This document shows, piece after piece, positions 42,928 through 51,352 of a stretch of DNA of 64,000 bases. The notes below the pieces were generated by a model. It saw only the letters and a program-made list of their open reading frames with translations, made no database searches and was not told where the DNA came from. The stretch spans positions 1 to 64,000 of the forward strand of contig JAWUVI010000024.1 in assembly GCA_034112445.1 (NCBI GenBank), written 5' to 3'. Position 1 is the first letter of the stretch, and each line of letters begins with the position of its first letter. This DNA comes from Pelagadaptatus sp034112445. Its GTDB lineage: Bacteria; Pseudomonadota; Gammaproteobacteria; Pseudomonadales; Cellvibrionaceae. The position numbers and the translations under genes are program-made.

Positions 42928-43976
42928 GTTATGGTGAGTGACAGTTTTTGTATTTTAGGTTGAAGAGAGTAAATGCCGCACAGGTTTAACGTGACATCTA
43001 GCAGCTCATCCCAGGCGTCAGCATTGCGCGCGCCTTTAATGGCTTTATCTATCGCGTTAGATTTTCTCAGCAGTAATTGCAATTGAGTTGACGAATGACG
43101 TCGTAACGCGTTTTGAATTAAGTTCTTACGGTTATCCCATACTCCGGCTTTTTTAGCCGCCCAGTCAAAGTTTTTTCCCTGACTGACAGTATGTGAGATG
43201 TGCAGTAACGTGCGAATCTCTCGGGCTAATGCCCATAAAATAGTAATGGCGTCAGTTCCGTCGCTGCGTAGGCCGTGTAGGCATTTCACAGCAGAGCGTG
43301 TATCGCCACTCAGAGCCTTATCAATTAAGCCAAACACATCGTAGCGGGCGCTGTCGCTGACCATGCCGGCGATCATGTCGGTGGTCACTTGGCCATCTAT
43401 GGCTAACAGTTTTAGTTTTTCAATTTCTTGAGTGGCAGCTAACAAATTACCTTCAACTTGCGCGGCGAGCAGCGCAATAGTTTCTCGGTCGGCATTAAGA
43501 CCGCTGCTGCGCAGACGGGTATCGAGCCACTGGGGTAACTGTTGTTCGTTAACGGGCCAAATTTGAACGACGGCGCCACTTTTTTCAAGAGTTTTATACC
43601 ACTTACCACGTTGGGTGTTGCCATCTAATTTGGGGGTGATAACGAGTAAGATGTTATCGCTATTTATATTCTCGCAGTATTCAACAAAGGCTTTAGATCC
43701 TGCGTCACCAGGTTTGCCGTTATCAATACGAAGTTCGAGAATTTTTTTATCAGAAAATAAAGACAAGCTGTTGGCTTCAGTGAGCAGTTGATGCCACTCA
43801 AAGCTTTTATCGACGTTGTAGATAATCCGTTCGCTGAAGCCTTGTTGGCGAGCAGCACTACGAATGAGATCGCAGGTTTCTTGAATGAGCAGAGGTTCGT
43901 CGCCGCAGATTAAATAAACAGGAGCCAGCTGCTTTTGCAAGGCTCCTGAAAGTTGTTCTGGGCGTAGTTTGGCCAT
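42924..43976 (-). CDS. holA: DNA polymerase III subunit delta
   Basis: The clamp-loader subunit that opens the beta sliding clamp. The 350-residue protein has VYLICGDEPLLIQETCDLIRSAA at the N terminus and the clamp-contact region SLSLFSDKKILELRI, then the helical collar domain. It lies in the conserved minus-strand order leuS-lptE-holA, seven bases after lptE. Confidence 0.95.
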   Translation of the reverse strand: MAKLRPEQLSGALQKQLAPVYLICGDEPLLIQETCDLIRSAARQQGFSERIIYNVDKSFEWHQLLTEANSLSLFSDKKILELRIDNGKPGDAGSKAFVEYCENINSDNILLVITPKLDGNTQRGKWYKTLEKSGAVVQIWPVNEQQLPQWLDTRLRSSGLNADRETIALLAAQVEGNLLAATQEIEKLKLLAIDGQVTTDMIAGMVSDSARYDVFGLIDKALSGDTRSAVKCLHGLRSDGTDAITILWALAREIRTLLHISHTVSQGKNFDWAAKKAGVWDNRKNLIQNALRRHSSTQLQLLLRKSNAIDKAIKGARNADAWDELLDVTLNLCGIYSLQPKIQKLSLTIT

Positions 43977-43983
43977 ATTAAGA

Positions 43984-44559
43984 TTACTGGGCTGCGCTAT
44001 CAGTAGATTCAGTTGTTACGGCTGAGTCGACTTGTGCAGGGGCAGATTGTACTAGATCAGCTTGAGCTGGCTTTGGCGCAAGAAAACGCAAACGATTTAA
44101 GATTTGATTAGCAAGATTGCTGCGCATTTCCTTGCGAATAATATCTTCTTCTTCGTTCTTGGCTATAACGTCATCGCGATCATAATTGTACGAGCGAATA
44201 ACGCGTGCGGTTGTGACCGGAGATAAGATTGTTGCCATATTGTCGGCAATATAATAATCGACTTCGTGGGTTAACTCATACTCGCTGGCCAGTGAGTCGC
44301 TGCCAACTGAAATGGTGCGGCGATCTTCACGTTCGTTACTCAGATGGATGCTGTACTGGGCGCTTTCCTGAGAGTCAGAAATTCCAACGTTACTTTGCTT
44401 CAATATGGCGGTTAATGTTGATGCAGTGACACCATTCTTACTCGAATCAGAAATATAAATATTTTTAACGTTGTCGGGCAGGCTTAATGAACCGCGCAGA
44501 TGCCAACCGCAAGCGCTAAGTAATGATGCACAGAGCATAAGGGCAATAATCTTTTTCAT
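43984..44559 (-). CDS. lptE: LPS-assembly lipoprotein LptE
   Basis: Plug protein of the LptD-LptE outer-membrane LPS translocon. The 191-residue protein has lipobox LLSAC (C17) followed by GWHLRG, the LptE hallmark, then the conserved region with STLTAILKQSNV and a low-complexity Ala/Gln/Ser tail of about 35 residues. Confidence 0.94.
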   Translation of the reverse strand: MKKIIALMLCASLLSACGWHLRGSLSLPDNVKNIYISDSSKNGVTASTLTAILKQSNVGISDSQESAQYSIHLSNEREDRRTISVGSDSLASEYELTHEVDYYIADNMATILSPVTTARVIRSYNYDRDDVIAKNEEEDIIRKEMRSNLANQILNRLRFLAPKPAQADLVQSAPAQVDSAVTTESTDSAAQ

Positions 44560-44598
44560 AAGTTTTCCGTTGTTTTATTTTTATTTCTGGTTTGAGTT

Positions 44599-47193
44599 TT
44601 ATTTTACGGCAAAGGTTACCAGCTTTCCTGGAATGACTTTACACATTTTAATTTCTTTGTCTTGTAGAAATTTTTGAACCCCAGGATGATTCTTGGCTTG
44701 TTCGATAATACTGTCATTATCAGCGTTGGCCGCCACTTCTATCTTGGCTCGTACTTTACCATTAATTTGCACCACCAGTTCAATAGAGGTTTTAATCAAA
44801 GCAGTTTCATCGACGGTTGGCCATTGGGCATCAATAATATCATTTGAGTGTCCCAGTTCGAACCACAGTCCACGGCTAATATGCGGCACAACGGGGGCTA
44901 ACAATAAAGTAGCGGCTTCTAATGCTTCACGCTCTACAGCCAGTGTGAATGGCGTTGAACGGTCAGCCAATTTGTTAATGTCATTTAACAATTCCATAAC
45001 AGCCGCTATCGCGGTGTTAAAGGTTTGGCGGCGACCAAAATCGTCGCTGACTTTAGCGATGGTTGCGTGGGTTTTACGGCGTAAATCTTTTTGTTGGTCG
45101 CTTAAAGACTCAACCGTCAATTCGCCGCTGGTGCCTGCCTGAATATGCCCGTGCACAGTTTTCCATAAGCGGCGCAAGAAGCGGCTGGAACCTTCAACAC
45201 CGGAATCGCTCCACTCTAGGGTTTGCTCTGGAGGGGCGGTAAACATGGTAAATAGGCGAACGGTATCAGCGCCGTATTGGTTGACGGCGTGCTGGGGATC
45301 AATGCCGTTATTTTTTGATTTGGACATCTTGGTCATGCCGCCCATTTGCAGCTCGCCCGCGTCAGGGTGTGAGGCCGAAACAACCTTGCCGCGATCGTCA
45401 CGCTCTAGGGTGACGTCGGCTGGGTTAAACCAGTTTTTGCTGCCGTCACTGCTTTCTTGGTAAAACGAGTCGGCTAATACCATGCCTTGGCACAGTAACC
45501 GTTTAAACGGCTCATCACTATCAACTAAGCCTTCGTCGCGCATAAGCTTATGGAAGAAACGGGCATACAATAAGTGCAAGATAGCGTGTTCGATACCACC
45601 AACGTATTGGTCTACGGGTAGCCAGTAGTTGGCGGATTTGGAGTCGAGCATGCCGTCGGCAAAGTTAGAGCAGGTGTAGCGGGCGTAGTACCAGCTTGAT
45701 TGCATAAAGGTATCGAAGGTGTCAGTTTCATGTTCTGCAGGTTGGCCATTGTATTCGGTTTTGCGCCATTCTAGATCCGATTTGATTGGCGATTGAACAC
45801 CGTCCATTTCTACGTCTTCTGGCAGTAATACGGGTAGGCGATCGAGAGGAACGGGTATCTCTCCGCCGTCAGGTAAGTTCAGCATAGGGATTGGTGTGCC
45901 CCAGTAGCGTTGTCTGGAAACGCCCCAGTCGCGTAAACGGAAATTGGTTTTTACTTCGCCCTTACCTGCATCAATCAATTTCTTCGCTATGGCCTGAAAA
46001 GCCGCTTTGAAATTTAAACCGTCAAACTCGCCAGAATTAACCAGTTTGCCTTTTTCAGTGAACGCGGCTTTTTCTAAATTTATAGATTCGCCATTGGCGG
46101 GTTCGATAACTTGGTTAATGGCCAAATTGTATTTTTTGGCAAACTCATAATCACGCTGATCGTGAGCTGGAACAGCCATGACGGCACCTGAGCCATAATC
46201 CATCAATACATAATTGGCGATCCAAACGGAAACTTCTTGACCGTTGAGCGGATGAATGGCTTTTAGACCGGTATCAATACCGCGTTTTTCCATGGTTGCC
46301 ATATCGGCTTCATTAACGGTTTGGTTTTTACATTCTTGGATGAATTCAGTCAGTTCGGTATTGTTCTGAGCTAGTTCCAAGCTGATAGGGTGTTCGGCGG
46401 CCAAACTTACATAAGTGACACCCATTAAAGTATCGGGACGCGTGGTGTAGACATCAAAGCTATCAACGCCGGCGATGGTTTGAGTTAAATCAAAGGTTAA
46501 TTCCACGCCTTTTGATTTTCCAATCCAGTTCTTTTGCATGGTTTTAACTTGCTCAGGCCAGTCAGGAAGTTGGTCTAAGCTGGTAAGCAATTCATTGGCG
46601 TAGGCTGTGATTTTAATAAACCATTGCGGGATTTCACGACGCTCTACTAACGCGCCAGAGCGCCAGCCTCTGCCATCGATAACTTGCTCGTTAGCAAGTA
46701 CTGACTGATCTACGGGGTCCCAGTTTACGGTGGCCATTTTTTTATAGACCAAGCCTTTTTCGTACAGGCGAGTAAAGAACCACTGCTCCCATTTATAATA
46801 ATCAGGTTTGCAGGTGGCGAGCTCGCGCTCCCAATCAAATCCAAAACCAAGGCTCTTAAGCTGTTGCTTCATGTACTCAATGTTGCTGTAAGTCCACTTA
46901 GCCGGTGCGGTGTTGTTTTGAATGGCGGCATTTTCTGCAGGCAGGCCAAAGGCATCCCAGCCCATGGGATGAAGTACGTTTTTACCTTGCATGCGTTGAT
47001 AGCGAGTAATTACATCGGTAATGGTGTAGTTACGAACATGCCCCATATGCAGCTTGCCGCTGGGGTAGGGGAACATGGCAAGGCAATAGAATTTTTCTCG
47101 CTCAGGATCGGCGGTTACTGAAAAACTGCGATTATCTTTCCAGGCTTGTTGTGCCTGAGCTTCAATTTCTGCGGGTTGGTATTGTTCTTCCAT
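44599..47193 (-). CDS. leuS: Leucyl-tRNA synthetase
   Basis: Class I synthetase of about 864 residues with HMGH in GKLHMGHVRNY (about 42-52), an editing domain with TTRPDTLMGVTY, and KMSKSKNNG in the catalytic C-terminal part. The start is the ATG at 47193 (MEEQYQPAEIEA) with GGAA seven bases upstream; an in-frame start 14 codons earlier is not supported. A TATAAT at 47244-47249 (minus) may be its -10 box, though TTGACA lies 23 bases from it. Confidence 0.97.
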   Translation of the reverse strand: MEEQYQPAEIEAQAQQAWKDNRSFSVTADPEREKFYCLAMFPYPSGKLHMGHVRNYTITDVITRYQRMQGKNVLHPMGWDAFGLPAENAAIQNNTAPAKWTYSNIEYMKQQLKSLGFGFDWERELATCKPDYYKWEQWFFTRLYEKGLVYKKMATVNWDPVDQSVLANEQVIDGRGWRSGALVERREIPQWFIKITAYANELLTSLDQLPDWPEQVKTMQKNWIGKSKGVELTFDLTQTIAGVDSFDVYTTRPDTLMGVTYVSLAAEHPISLELAQNNTELTEFIQECKNQTVNEADMATMEKRGIDTGLKAIHPLNGQEVSVWIANYVLMDYGSGAVMAVPAHDQRDYEFAKKYNLAINQVIEPANGESINLEKAAFTEKGKLVNSGEFDGLNFKAAFQAIAKKLIDAGKGEVKTNFRLRDWGVSRQRYWGTPIPMLNLPDGGEIPVPLDRLPVLLPEDVEMDGVQSPIKSDLEWRKTEYNGQPAEHETDTFDTFMQSSWYYARYTCSNFADGMLDSKSANYWLPVDQYVGGIEHAILHLLYARFFHKLMRDEGLVDSDEPFKRLLCQGMVLADSFYQESSDGSKNWFNPADVTLERDDRGKVVSASHPDAGELQMGGMTKMSKSKNNGIDPQHAVNQYGADTVRLFTMFTAPPEQTLEWSDSGVEGSSRFLRRLWKTVHGHIQAGTSGELTVESLSDQQKDLRRKTHATIAKVSDDFGRRQTFNTAIAAVMELLNDINKLADRSTPFTLAVEREALEAATLLLAPVVPHISRGLWFELGHSNDIIDAQWPTVDETALIKTSIELVVQINGKVRAKIEVAANADNDSIIEQAKNHPGVQKFLQDKEIKMCKVIPGKLVTFAVK

Positions 47194-47459
47194 TATTTTC
47201 CGTAAACCTATTGATCTGTGAGCCCTGTCGAGCAAAGCGGCCCATTATAGGGGCTGCGGCTAAAGAATGCGATGTCAAAAGTGCATGGATCCTTGTCAGA
47301 TTAAGGAATAAAGACCGGCCTTTATAGTTAAAATAAAACTCACTGATAGAGCTTATATTCTTTGCGTCACACCGGGGTGTACTAAACTTTAGAGGACAAA
47401 TTGTTATTCATCAGGCTAGGAAGCCTGTGCCTTGGTCAGCTGCTCAATAGGTGTGTTTT

Positions 47460-47852
47460 ATGTCACGTAATAAAGATGTTCTAACGGATGGTTCAGACCC
47501 TTTATCTCGTTTTTCATTACCTGCTAAAAGACTTTCGGTTAAGCCTGCTGTACTGACCAAAAAAGGTGTGGGTTCAGGTTTTTGGCACGATATTATTGCC
47601 GAGTTAATGCATTTAGAGGCAACCACGGCTTACTGGGCTTTACAGGCAGCAAATCCGACCGATCTGGACCTGCAAGATTTTCAGGTGAAAATCGATCCAT
47701 CTCGAAACATTCGCATTGCTGGTGAGCTAGCCTCGGAAGAGTTGATGATTTGCCTAGAATGTTCCCATCAATACTACGCACGCGGGACTATTACCGTGTC
47801 ACCATGCGACGCTTGTGGCTGCCAATATTTTTCAATGGTTTCAGCTCACTAA
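47460..47852 (+). CDS. Zinc-ribbon protein, DUF1451 family
   Basis: The 130-residue protein has a Gly/Lys-rich N-terminal third, a helix with ELMHLEATTAYWALQ, and a C-terminal zinc ribbon of two Cys pairs (MICLECSHQYY and SPCDACGCQYF). This is the DUF1451 pattern; the function is unknown. The ATG at 47460 is preferred over a GTG three codons earlier. A duplicated 25-base segment begins six bases after its stop. Confidence 0.85.
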   Translation: MSRNKDVLTDGSDPLSRFSLPAKRLSVKPAVLTKKGVGSGFWHDIIAELMHLEATTAYWALQAANPTDLDLQDFQVKIDPSRNIRIAGELASEELMICLECSHQYYARGTITVSPCDACGCQYFSMVSAH

Positions 47853-47857
47853 GACTT

Positions 47858-47906
47858 CTTTTTTATACGTGACTAATGGTTCCTTTTTATACGTGACTAA
47901 TGGTTC
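47858..47906 (+). repeat. Tandem duplication after the DUF1451 gene
   Basis: Two copies, 25 and 24 bases long, of a unit containing TATACGTGACTAATGGTTC, differing by one T, start six bases after the stop codon. Confidence 0.9.
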
Positions 47907-48139
47907 TACCTCGCAGCTATATTTTTGAAACTTGTGTGCTATCATGCGCCGCTTAAATTTCACGGCTGTGGATTTAAAGCAGTAAATTCGCAACCGTAAA
48001 TTGAAAGCAACAAAAAATAAAAATTGAGTCGGTTAAGCTGACCTATGAAATGGATTTTCAAAAAAACCGTGCCGGAGTATGTGGCGCGTAGTTTTTGGAT
48101 TATAAAAATAATAAAAATATAAGTGTGTTAGATGTCTTT

Positions 48140-48586
48140 ATGAAAAAACTTGCTCAGAATGCAACGGCATTAATAAGCCGCAAAATACCAGAACGCTTCC
48201 GACCAGAAATAGTTTCACTACAAACCCGTACTGGGAAGCTAGTAGATGTGTCTCTTAAATGTATTCACTATAACGGCCAGTATTATATTATTTTGTGGTC
48301 TGACTCTTCTTGCACAACTCGTAAGTTAGAAAAAAGCGCCGAAAATATTGTTCACCAATTGGTTGATAAGCTGGATGTAGATCCAGAAAAAGCCACGTTT
48401 CTTTTGGTTCAAGACGGCAACACATTTGCTTTTTGGCGCTGGCGTTTTGAGTGGGTGGGAAACTCTCCATTAAAGCCAGTGTTTAAAAACCTTAATCTAT
48501 CCGCACAAAAACAATTGTTGCGGTCGGTGTTTACCGAAGGTAAGGTTTTCTCGTTGTTAAAAGAAAAGTTAACTCGCGTGGCTTGA
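48140..48586 (+). CDS. Hypothetical protein, about 149 residues
   Basis: I do not recognise the family. The protein has a basic N terminus, a strand-rich middle (LVDVSLKCIHYNGQYYIILW), and a segment FLLVQDGNTFAFWRWRFEWVG rich in Trp and Phe. No signal or membrane segment is seen. The start is uncertain: the ATG at 48140 or a TTG at 48095 that adds 15 residues; neither has a clear ribosome site. Confidence 0.6.
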   Translation: MKKLAQNATALISRKIPERFRPEIVSLQTRTGKLVDVSLKCIHYNGQYYIILWSDSSCTTRKLEKSAENIVHQLVDKLDVDPEKATFLLVQDGNTFAFWRWRFEWVGNSPLKPVFKNLNLSAQKQLLRSVFTEGKVFSLLKEKLTRVA

Positions 48587-48602
48587 AGGTGTTGATCAGC
48601 CG

Positions 48603-50801
48603 TTATTGGTTGTCACCTGGGTGATAACTTATAACGGCCTGATCTTTAACGTCAGCCAATGTGAATAGTGATTTCCTTAACTCTCGCTCCTGGAACAACT
48701 TGGTTTGGTCATCATAATGAGGTGAGTTTGGTCGATTGACGTTGCCATATTGATGCAATGCCCATGACTCTACTTTTACACCTGATACTTGATCACTTGA
48801 AAACTCAGCGATTAAAACATAAGAATCTCCAGCGGTACCCACTTGGTGTTTGCCGTCGAATTTAGTGTGCACTGAGTATAATGTATCAACGCCGCCGTCT
48901 ATACCGAGTACAGTAGAGCCACGCTTCAGTTTTTGTAATTGCCCTAATGGGACGTCGATCGTGCCAAAGTTCGTTAGCAGCATGTCTATCGCATTGGTTA
49001 GTAAGGTTGACGGTGTAGGAATTGGTTCGTGAACTGATTTAAATGTTCTGGCCCTGTGCCATGGTTCGTGAATCAAGCGCACTAAACTGGCGGCTTTGCT
49101 GTCTCTGGACATAACACCATCCCAGTTGCGTAAAAGCGCGAGAGCTTTCTCTTCGGTTGTGTTGTTAGCGTTGTGTTCACTCAGCAGAGGGTTAAGCAGT
49201 TCAAGATATAAAGATGAGTGTTGGCTGTATTGGTGGTCAAATTTGTAGCGTAAAAACTCTTCTCGGCTGATACTTAAATCTTTACCGAAGGTTTCATGCG
49301 ATCGTAAACCGCGGTTGTTAATTATCTTTTCTATACCATAGTGATCTGCGTAATCTTGCGGCTTAGGATTACCCTTGCCATCGGTAGTAATAAACGGCGT
49401 GGTGTTGGTGTTCATGACAAAGCCAGACTCAGGGTTAAGCACTTGGGGTAATTCATCGAATGGCATAAATTGTTGCCAAATCAACTCCGAACGATCGCCG
49501 GGCAAAATAGTACGCCAGTCGATTCCGGCGGTGTTAGGTCGTTGTGGCAAGTTGGCGTTATAGAGGTAATATATATTCTCGGCATCGGCGTAAACGGTGT
49601 TCATCATGCTGACGTGTTGCAGACGCATGGCTTGTTGCCACTGGTCGAAACTTTTGGCCTTATTCATCGAAAACCATTGCCAGGCCGCCTTGCCGTGAGC
49701 TTCTCGGCCGGGAAGTCGGATCGCATAATAATGGCCGTTTACTTCTAGTACTGGACCATGCTGGCTGCGGTAGAAAGATTTATTCAATGTCCATTCAAAC
49801 AGTCTCCACCCAAACAATGTCAAATCTAAGGTTATGGGGGCTTTGTGTTGTGATAAGGGTAGCCATTTGCCATCTAATTGATATTCCAGCGCGGGCTTGT
49901 TGCGCACAGTCAGTTTATAGACATCAATAAAGTCGGGGCGGTTAACGGTGTGAGCCCAGCCTAGAGTTTGGTTGTGACCATGAAGAATCATTGGCGCACC
50001 AGGAAAAGTACTGCCGATCATATTCAAGCCTTGATCGGAAATTATATGCGCTTCGTACCAAGCTACAGGGCCTTCCCACGGTTGATGGCTGTTTATGTTG
50101 AGTCGTGTGACTTGGTCAGTGGAGCGCTTTTTATCAACGGCGTGAGTGTTTGATCCCGCAACTTGTGCGGTAAACCAATCTGGCATGGTCTGCTGAAAAT
50201 CAAAGTGCTTTTCTAAGGGTTGCCCAACTTGTAGCTGTTCCTCAGAGAAAGAAAGCAAATTCTGTAAGACGTTACCGATTCCCATCATTAACGGAAGCTT
50301 ATGAGTAAAACCCGCCAAAACATCTATACCTCTAGCCGGAAAGAAGCGGGCATCAGCTTCTTCTGGATGCAGCCAAGCGTAATAATTAAGACCTTCTGCG
50401 TAAGCGTTGAGGTAGGCTTGAAAATGCGCGGGTAGTTGTTGGAATTGTCGCTCTGAGCGCTTTTTAACATCGAGTAGTCCGACTAAAAAATCATTAGCAC
50501 CCGCCAATTTACTCAGGGTTAGGCGTGAGAGTTGGCCTTTTGCCGCAACCAAGCTGCCTTGGATAATGGGAAAGTCATCTTCACTGTGAGCAAAAGCAAG
50601 ACCAAACGCTGCGGCGGCATCGGTTGCGCCGTGTATGTGTGGTATGCCGTATGAATCACGGTAGATAGTTACTTGCTGTTTAAGTTCTAGTGCGCTTTGT
50701 GATGGAGCGGCAATACTGGGTTGCGTGAATTGATTACATAAAGCAAGAGCAGCGATAGCGATGCTTAAACATACGAGTGTAAGTAAAAAGTAGCGTTTCA
50801 T
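48603..50801 (-). CDS. Penicillin acylase-family Ntn hydrolase
   Basis: The protein of about 732 residues has an N-terminal signal/anchor helix (about 4-22), an alpha-subunit region, a cleavage site at AGSNTHAV with the nucleophile Ser near residue 217 and a beta-subunit part with ILHGHNQTLGWAHTVN. The enzyme would self-cleave in the periplasm. Family members cleave amide bonds of penicillins, acyl-homoserine lactones or other N-acyl compounds; the substrate cannot be told. The ATG at 50801 overlaps the exonuclease stop (ATGA), so the two are coupled. Confidence 0.88.
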   Translation of the reverse strand: MKRYFLLTLVCLSIAIAALALCNQFTQPSIAAPSQSALELKQQVTIYRDSYGIPHIHGATDAAAAFGLAFAHSEDDFPIIQGSLVAAKGQLSRLTLSKLAGANDFLVGLLDVKKRSERQFQQLPAHFQAYLNAYAEGLNYYAWLHPEEADARFFPARGIDVLAGFTHKLPLMMGIGNVLQNLLSFSEEQLQVGQPLEKHFDFQQTMPDWFTAQVAGSNTHAVDKKRSTDQVTRLNINSHQPWEGPVAWYEAHIISDQGLNMIGSTFPGAPMILHGHNQTLGWAHTVNRPDFIDVYKLTVRNKPALEYQLDGKWLPLSQHKAPITLDLTLFGWRLFEWTLNKSFYRSQHGPVLEVNGHYYAIRLPGREAHGKAAWQWFSMNKAKSFDQWQQAMRLQHVSMMNTVYADAENIYYLYNANLPQRPNTAGIDWRTILPGDRSELIWQQFMPFDELPQVLNPESGFVMNTNTTPFITTDGKGNPKPQDYADHYGIEKIINNRGLRSHETFGKDLSISREEFLRYKFDHQYSQHSSLYLELLNPLLSEHNANNTTEEKALALLRNWDGVMSRDSKAASLVRLIHEPWHRARTFKSVHEPIPTPSTLLTNAIDMLLTNFGTIDVPLGQLQKLKRGSTVLGIDGGVDTLYSVHTKFDGKHQVGTAGDSYVLIAEFSSDQVSGVKVESWALHQYGNVNRPNSPHYDDQTKLFQERELRKSLFTLADVKDQAVISYHPGDNQ

Positions 50802-51295
50802 AGTCCTTGTCGGCTTCGAATCCAAGTTTGTTGAATGATATAAGCGTCAGTGCTGGCGCGATGTCGTGCGGCGGTTGTCTCAGTAATGACTTGTTGTTTG
50901 GTGTTGTCCCAAATGCTTATTTGAGCTTCGGTAAGAATAATTTCTATTGATGAGAAGCGAAACTCTGGCTCCTTTAATGCCGCATAAAATAATCGGCGCA
51001 GCCATGGGTAATCGTGGCTCCAAGCATCACTGTAGACGGTTTTACCTTTCAGGCGATGGTTTAACTCGGTGGCAATAGATCGGGGATCATTGCCGTGAGT
51101 TAATAAGTCGTCTCGACTGATGCCATGGATGGCTTCGGCACTTTCTGACCAGTGGGTCCAGTCATCTTCACGTGTAATCAAGCTGCAGTAGCGGTTGCTC
51201 TTGTCATCAATTAAGCCAATTTCGATGGGGTAACTGTGCGAGCCAAATCCCGACGCTTCTATATCTATGATGATTGGGGTTTGGCTTTTTTTCAT
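50798..51295 (-). CDS. DEDDh-type 3'-5' exonuclease-like protein
   Basis: The 165-residue RNase H-fold protein has D11 and E13 in IIDIEASG, an Asp in the YSDAWSHD region and a C-terminal HRASTDA giving the His and last Asp of the DEDDh set. It is a compact single domain, like oligoribonuclease/RNase T relatives. The substrate (DNA or RNA) is unknown. No Shine-Dalgarno sequence is visible; three 19-bp repeats fill the gap before its ATG, so translation may be coupled to the upstream dehydrogenase gene. Confidence 0.82.
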   Translation of the reverse strand: MKKSQTPIIIDIEASGFGSHSYPIEIGLIDDKSNRYCSLITREDDWTHWSESAEAIHGISRDDLLTHGNDPRSIATELNHRLKGKTVYSDAWSHDYPWLRRLFYAALKEPEFRFSSIEIILTEAQISIWDNTKQQVITETTAARHRASTDAYIIQQTWIRSRQGL

Positions 51296-51352
51296 AAGTT
51301 AGTTTTGTTATACCAAGTTAGTTTTGTTTTACCAAGTTAGTTTTGCTTTAAC
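51296..51352. repeat. Three 19-bp tandem repeats between dehydrogenase and exonuclease genes
   Basis: Units AAGTTAGTTTTGTTATACC, AAGTTAGTTTTGTTTTACC and AAGTTAGTTTTGCTTTAAC run from the exonuclease start codon into the last codons of the PQQ-type dehydrogenase gene. The dehydrogenase stop codon lies in the third unit, and the other units carry the same TTA (TAA on the minus strand). Confidence 0.92.

Noticed and set aside
44693..45142. 149-codon open frame opposite leuS
   Set aside because: It is an antisense shadow of the strongly conserved leuS coding sequence.
47412..47420. TTCATCAGG near the DUF1451 gene, similar to the operator candidate
   Set aside because: Only nine bases match, the rest differs, and it is part of a separate local hairpin.
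48045..48122. 25-residue open frame MKWIFKKTVPEYVARSFWII... before the hypothetical gene
   Set aside because: No convincing ribosome site and no known family; it could be a leader peptide but chance is as likely.
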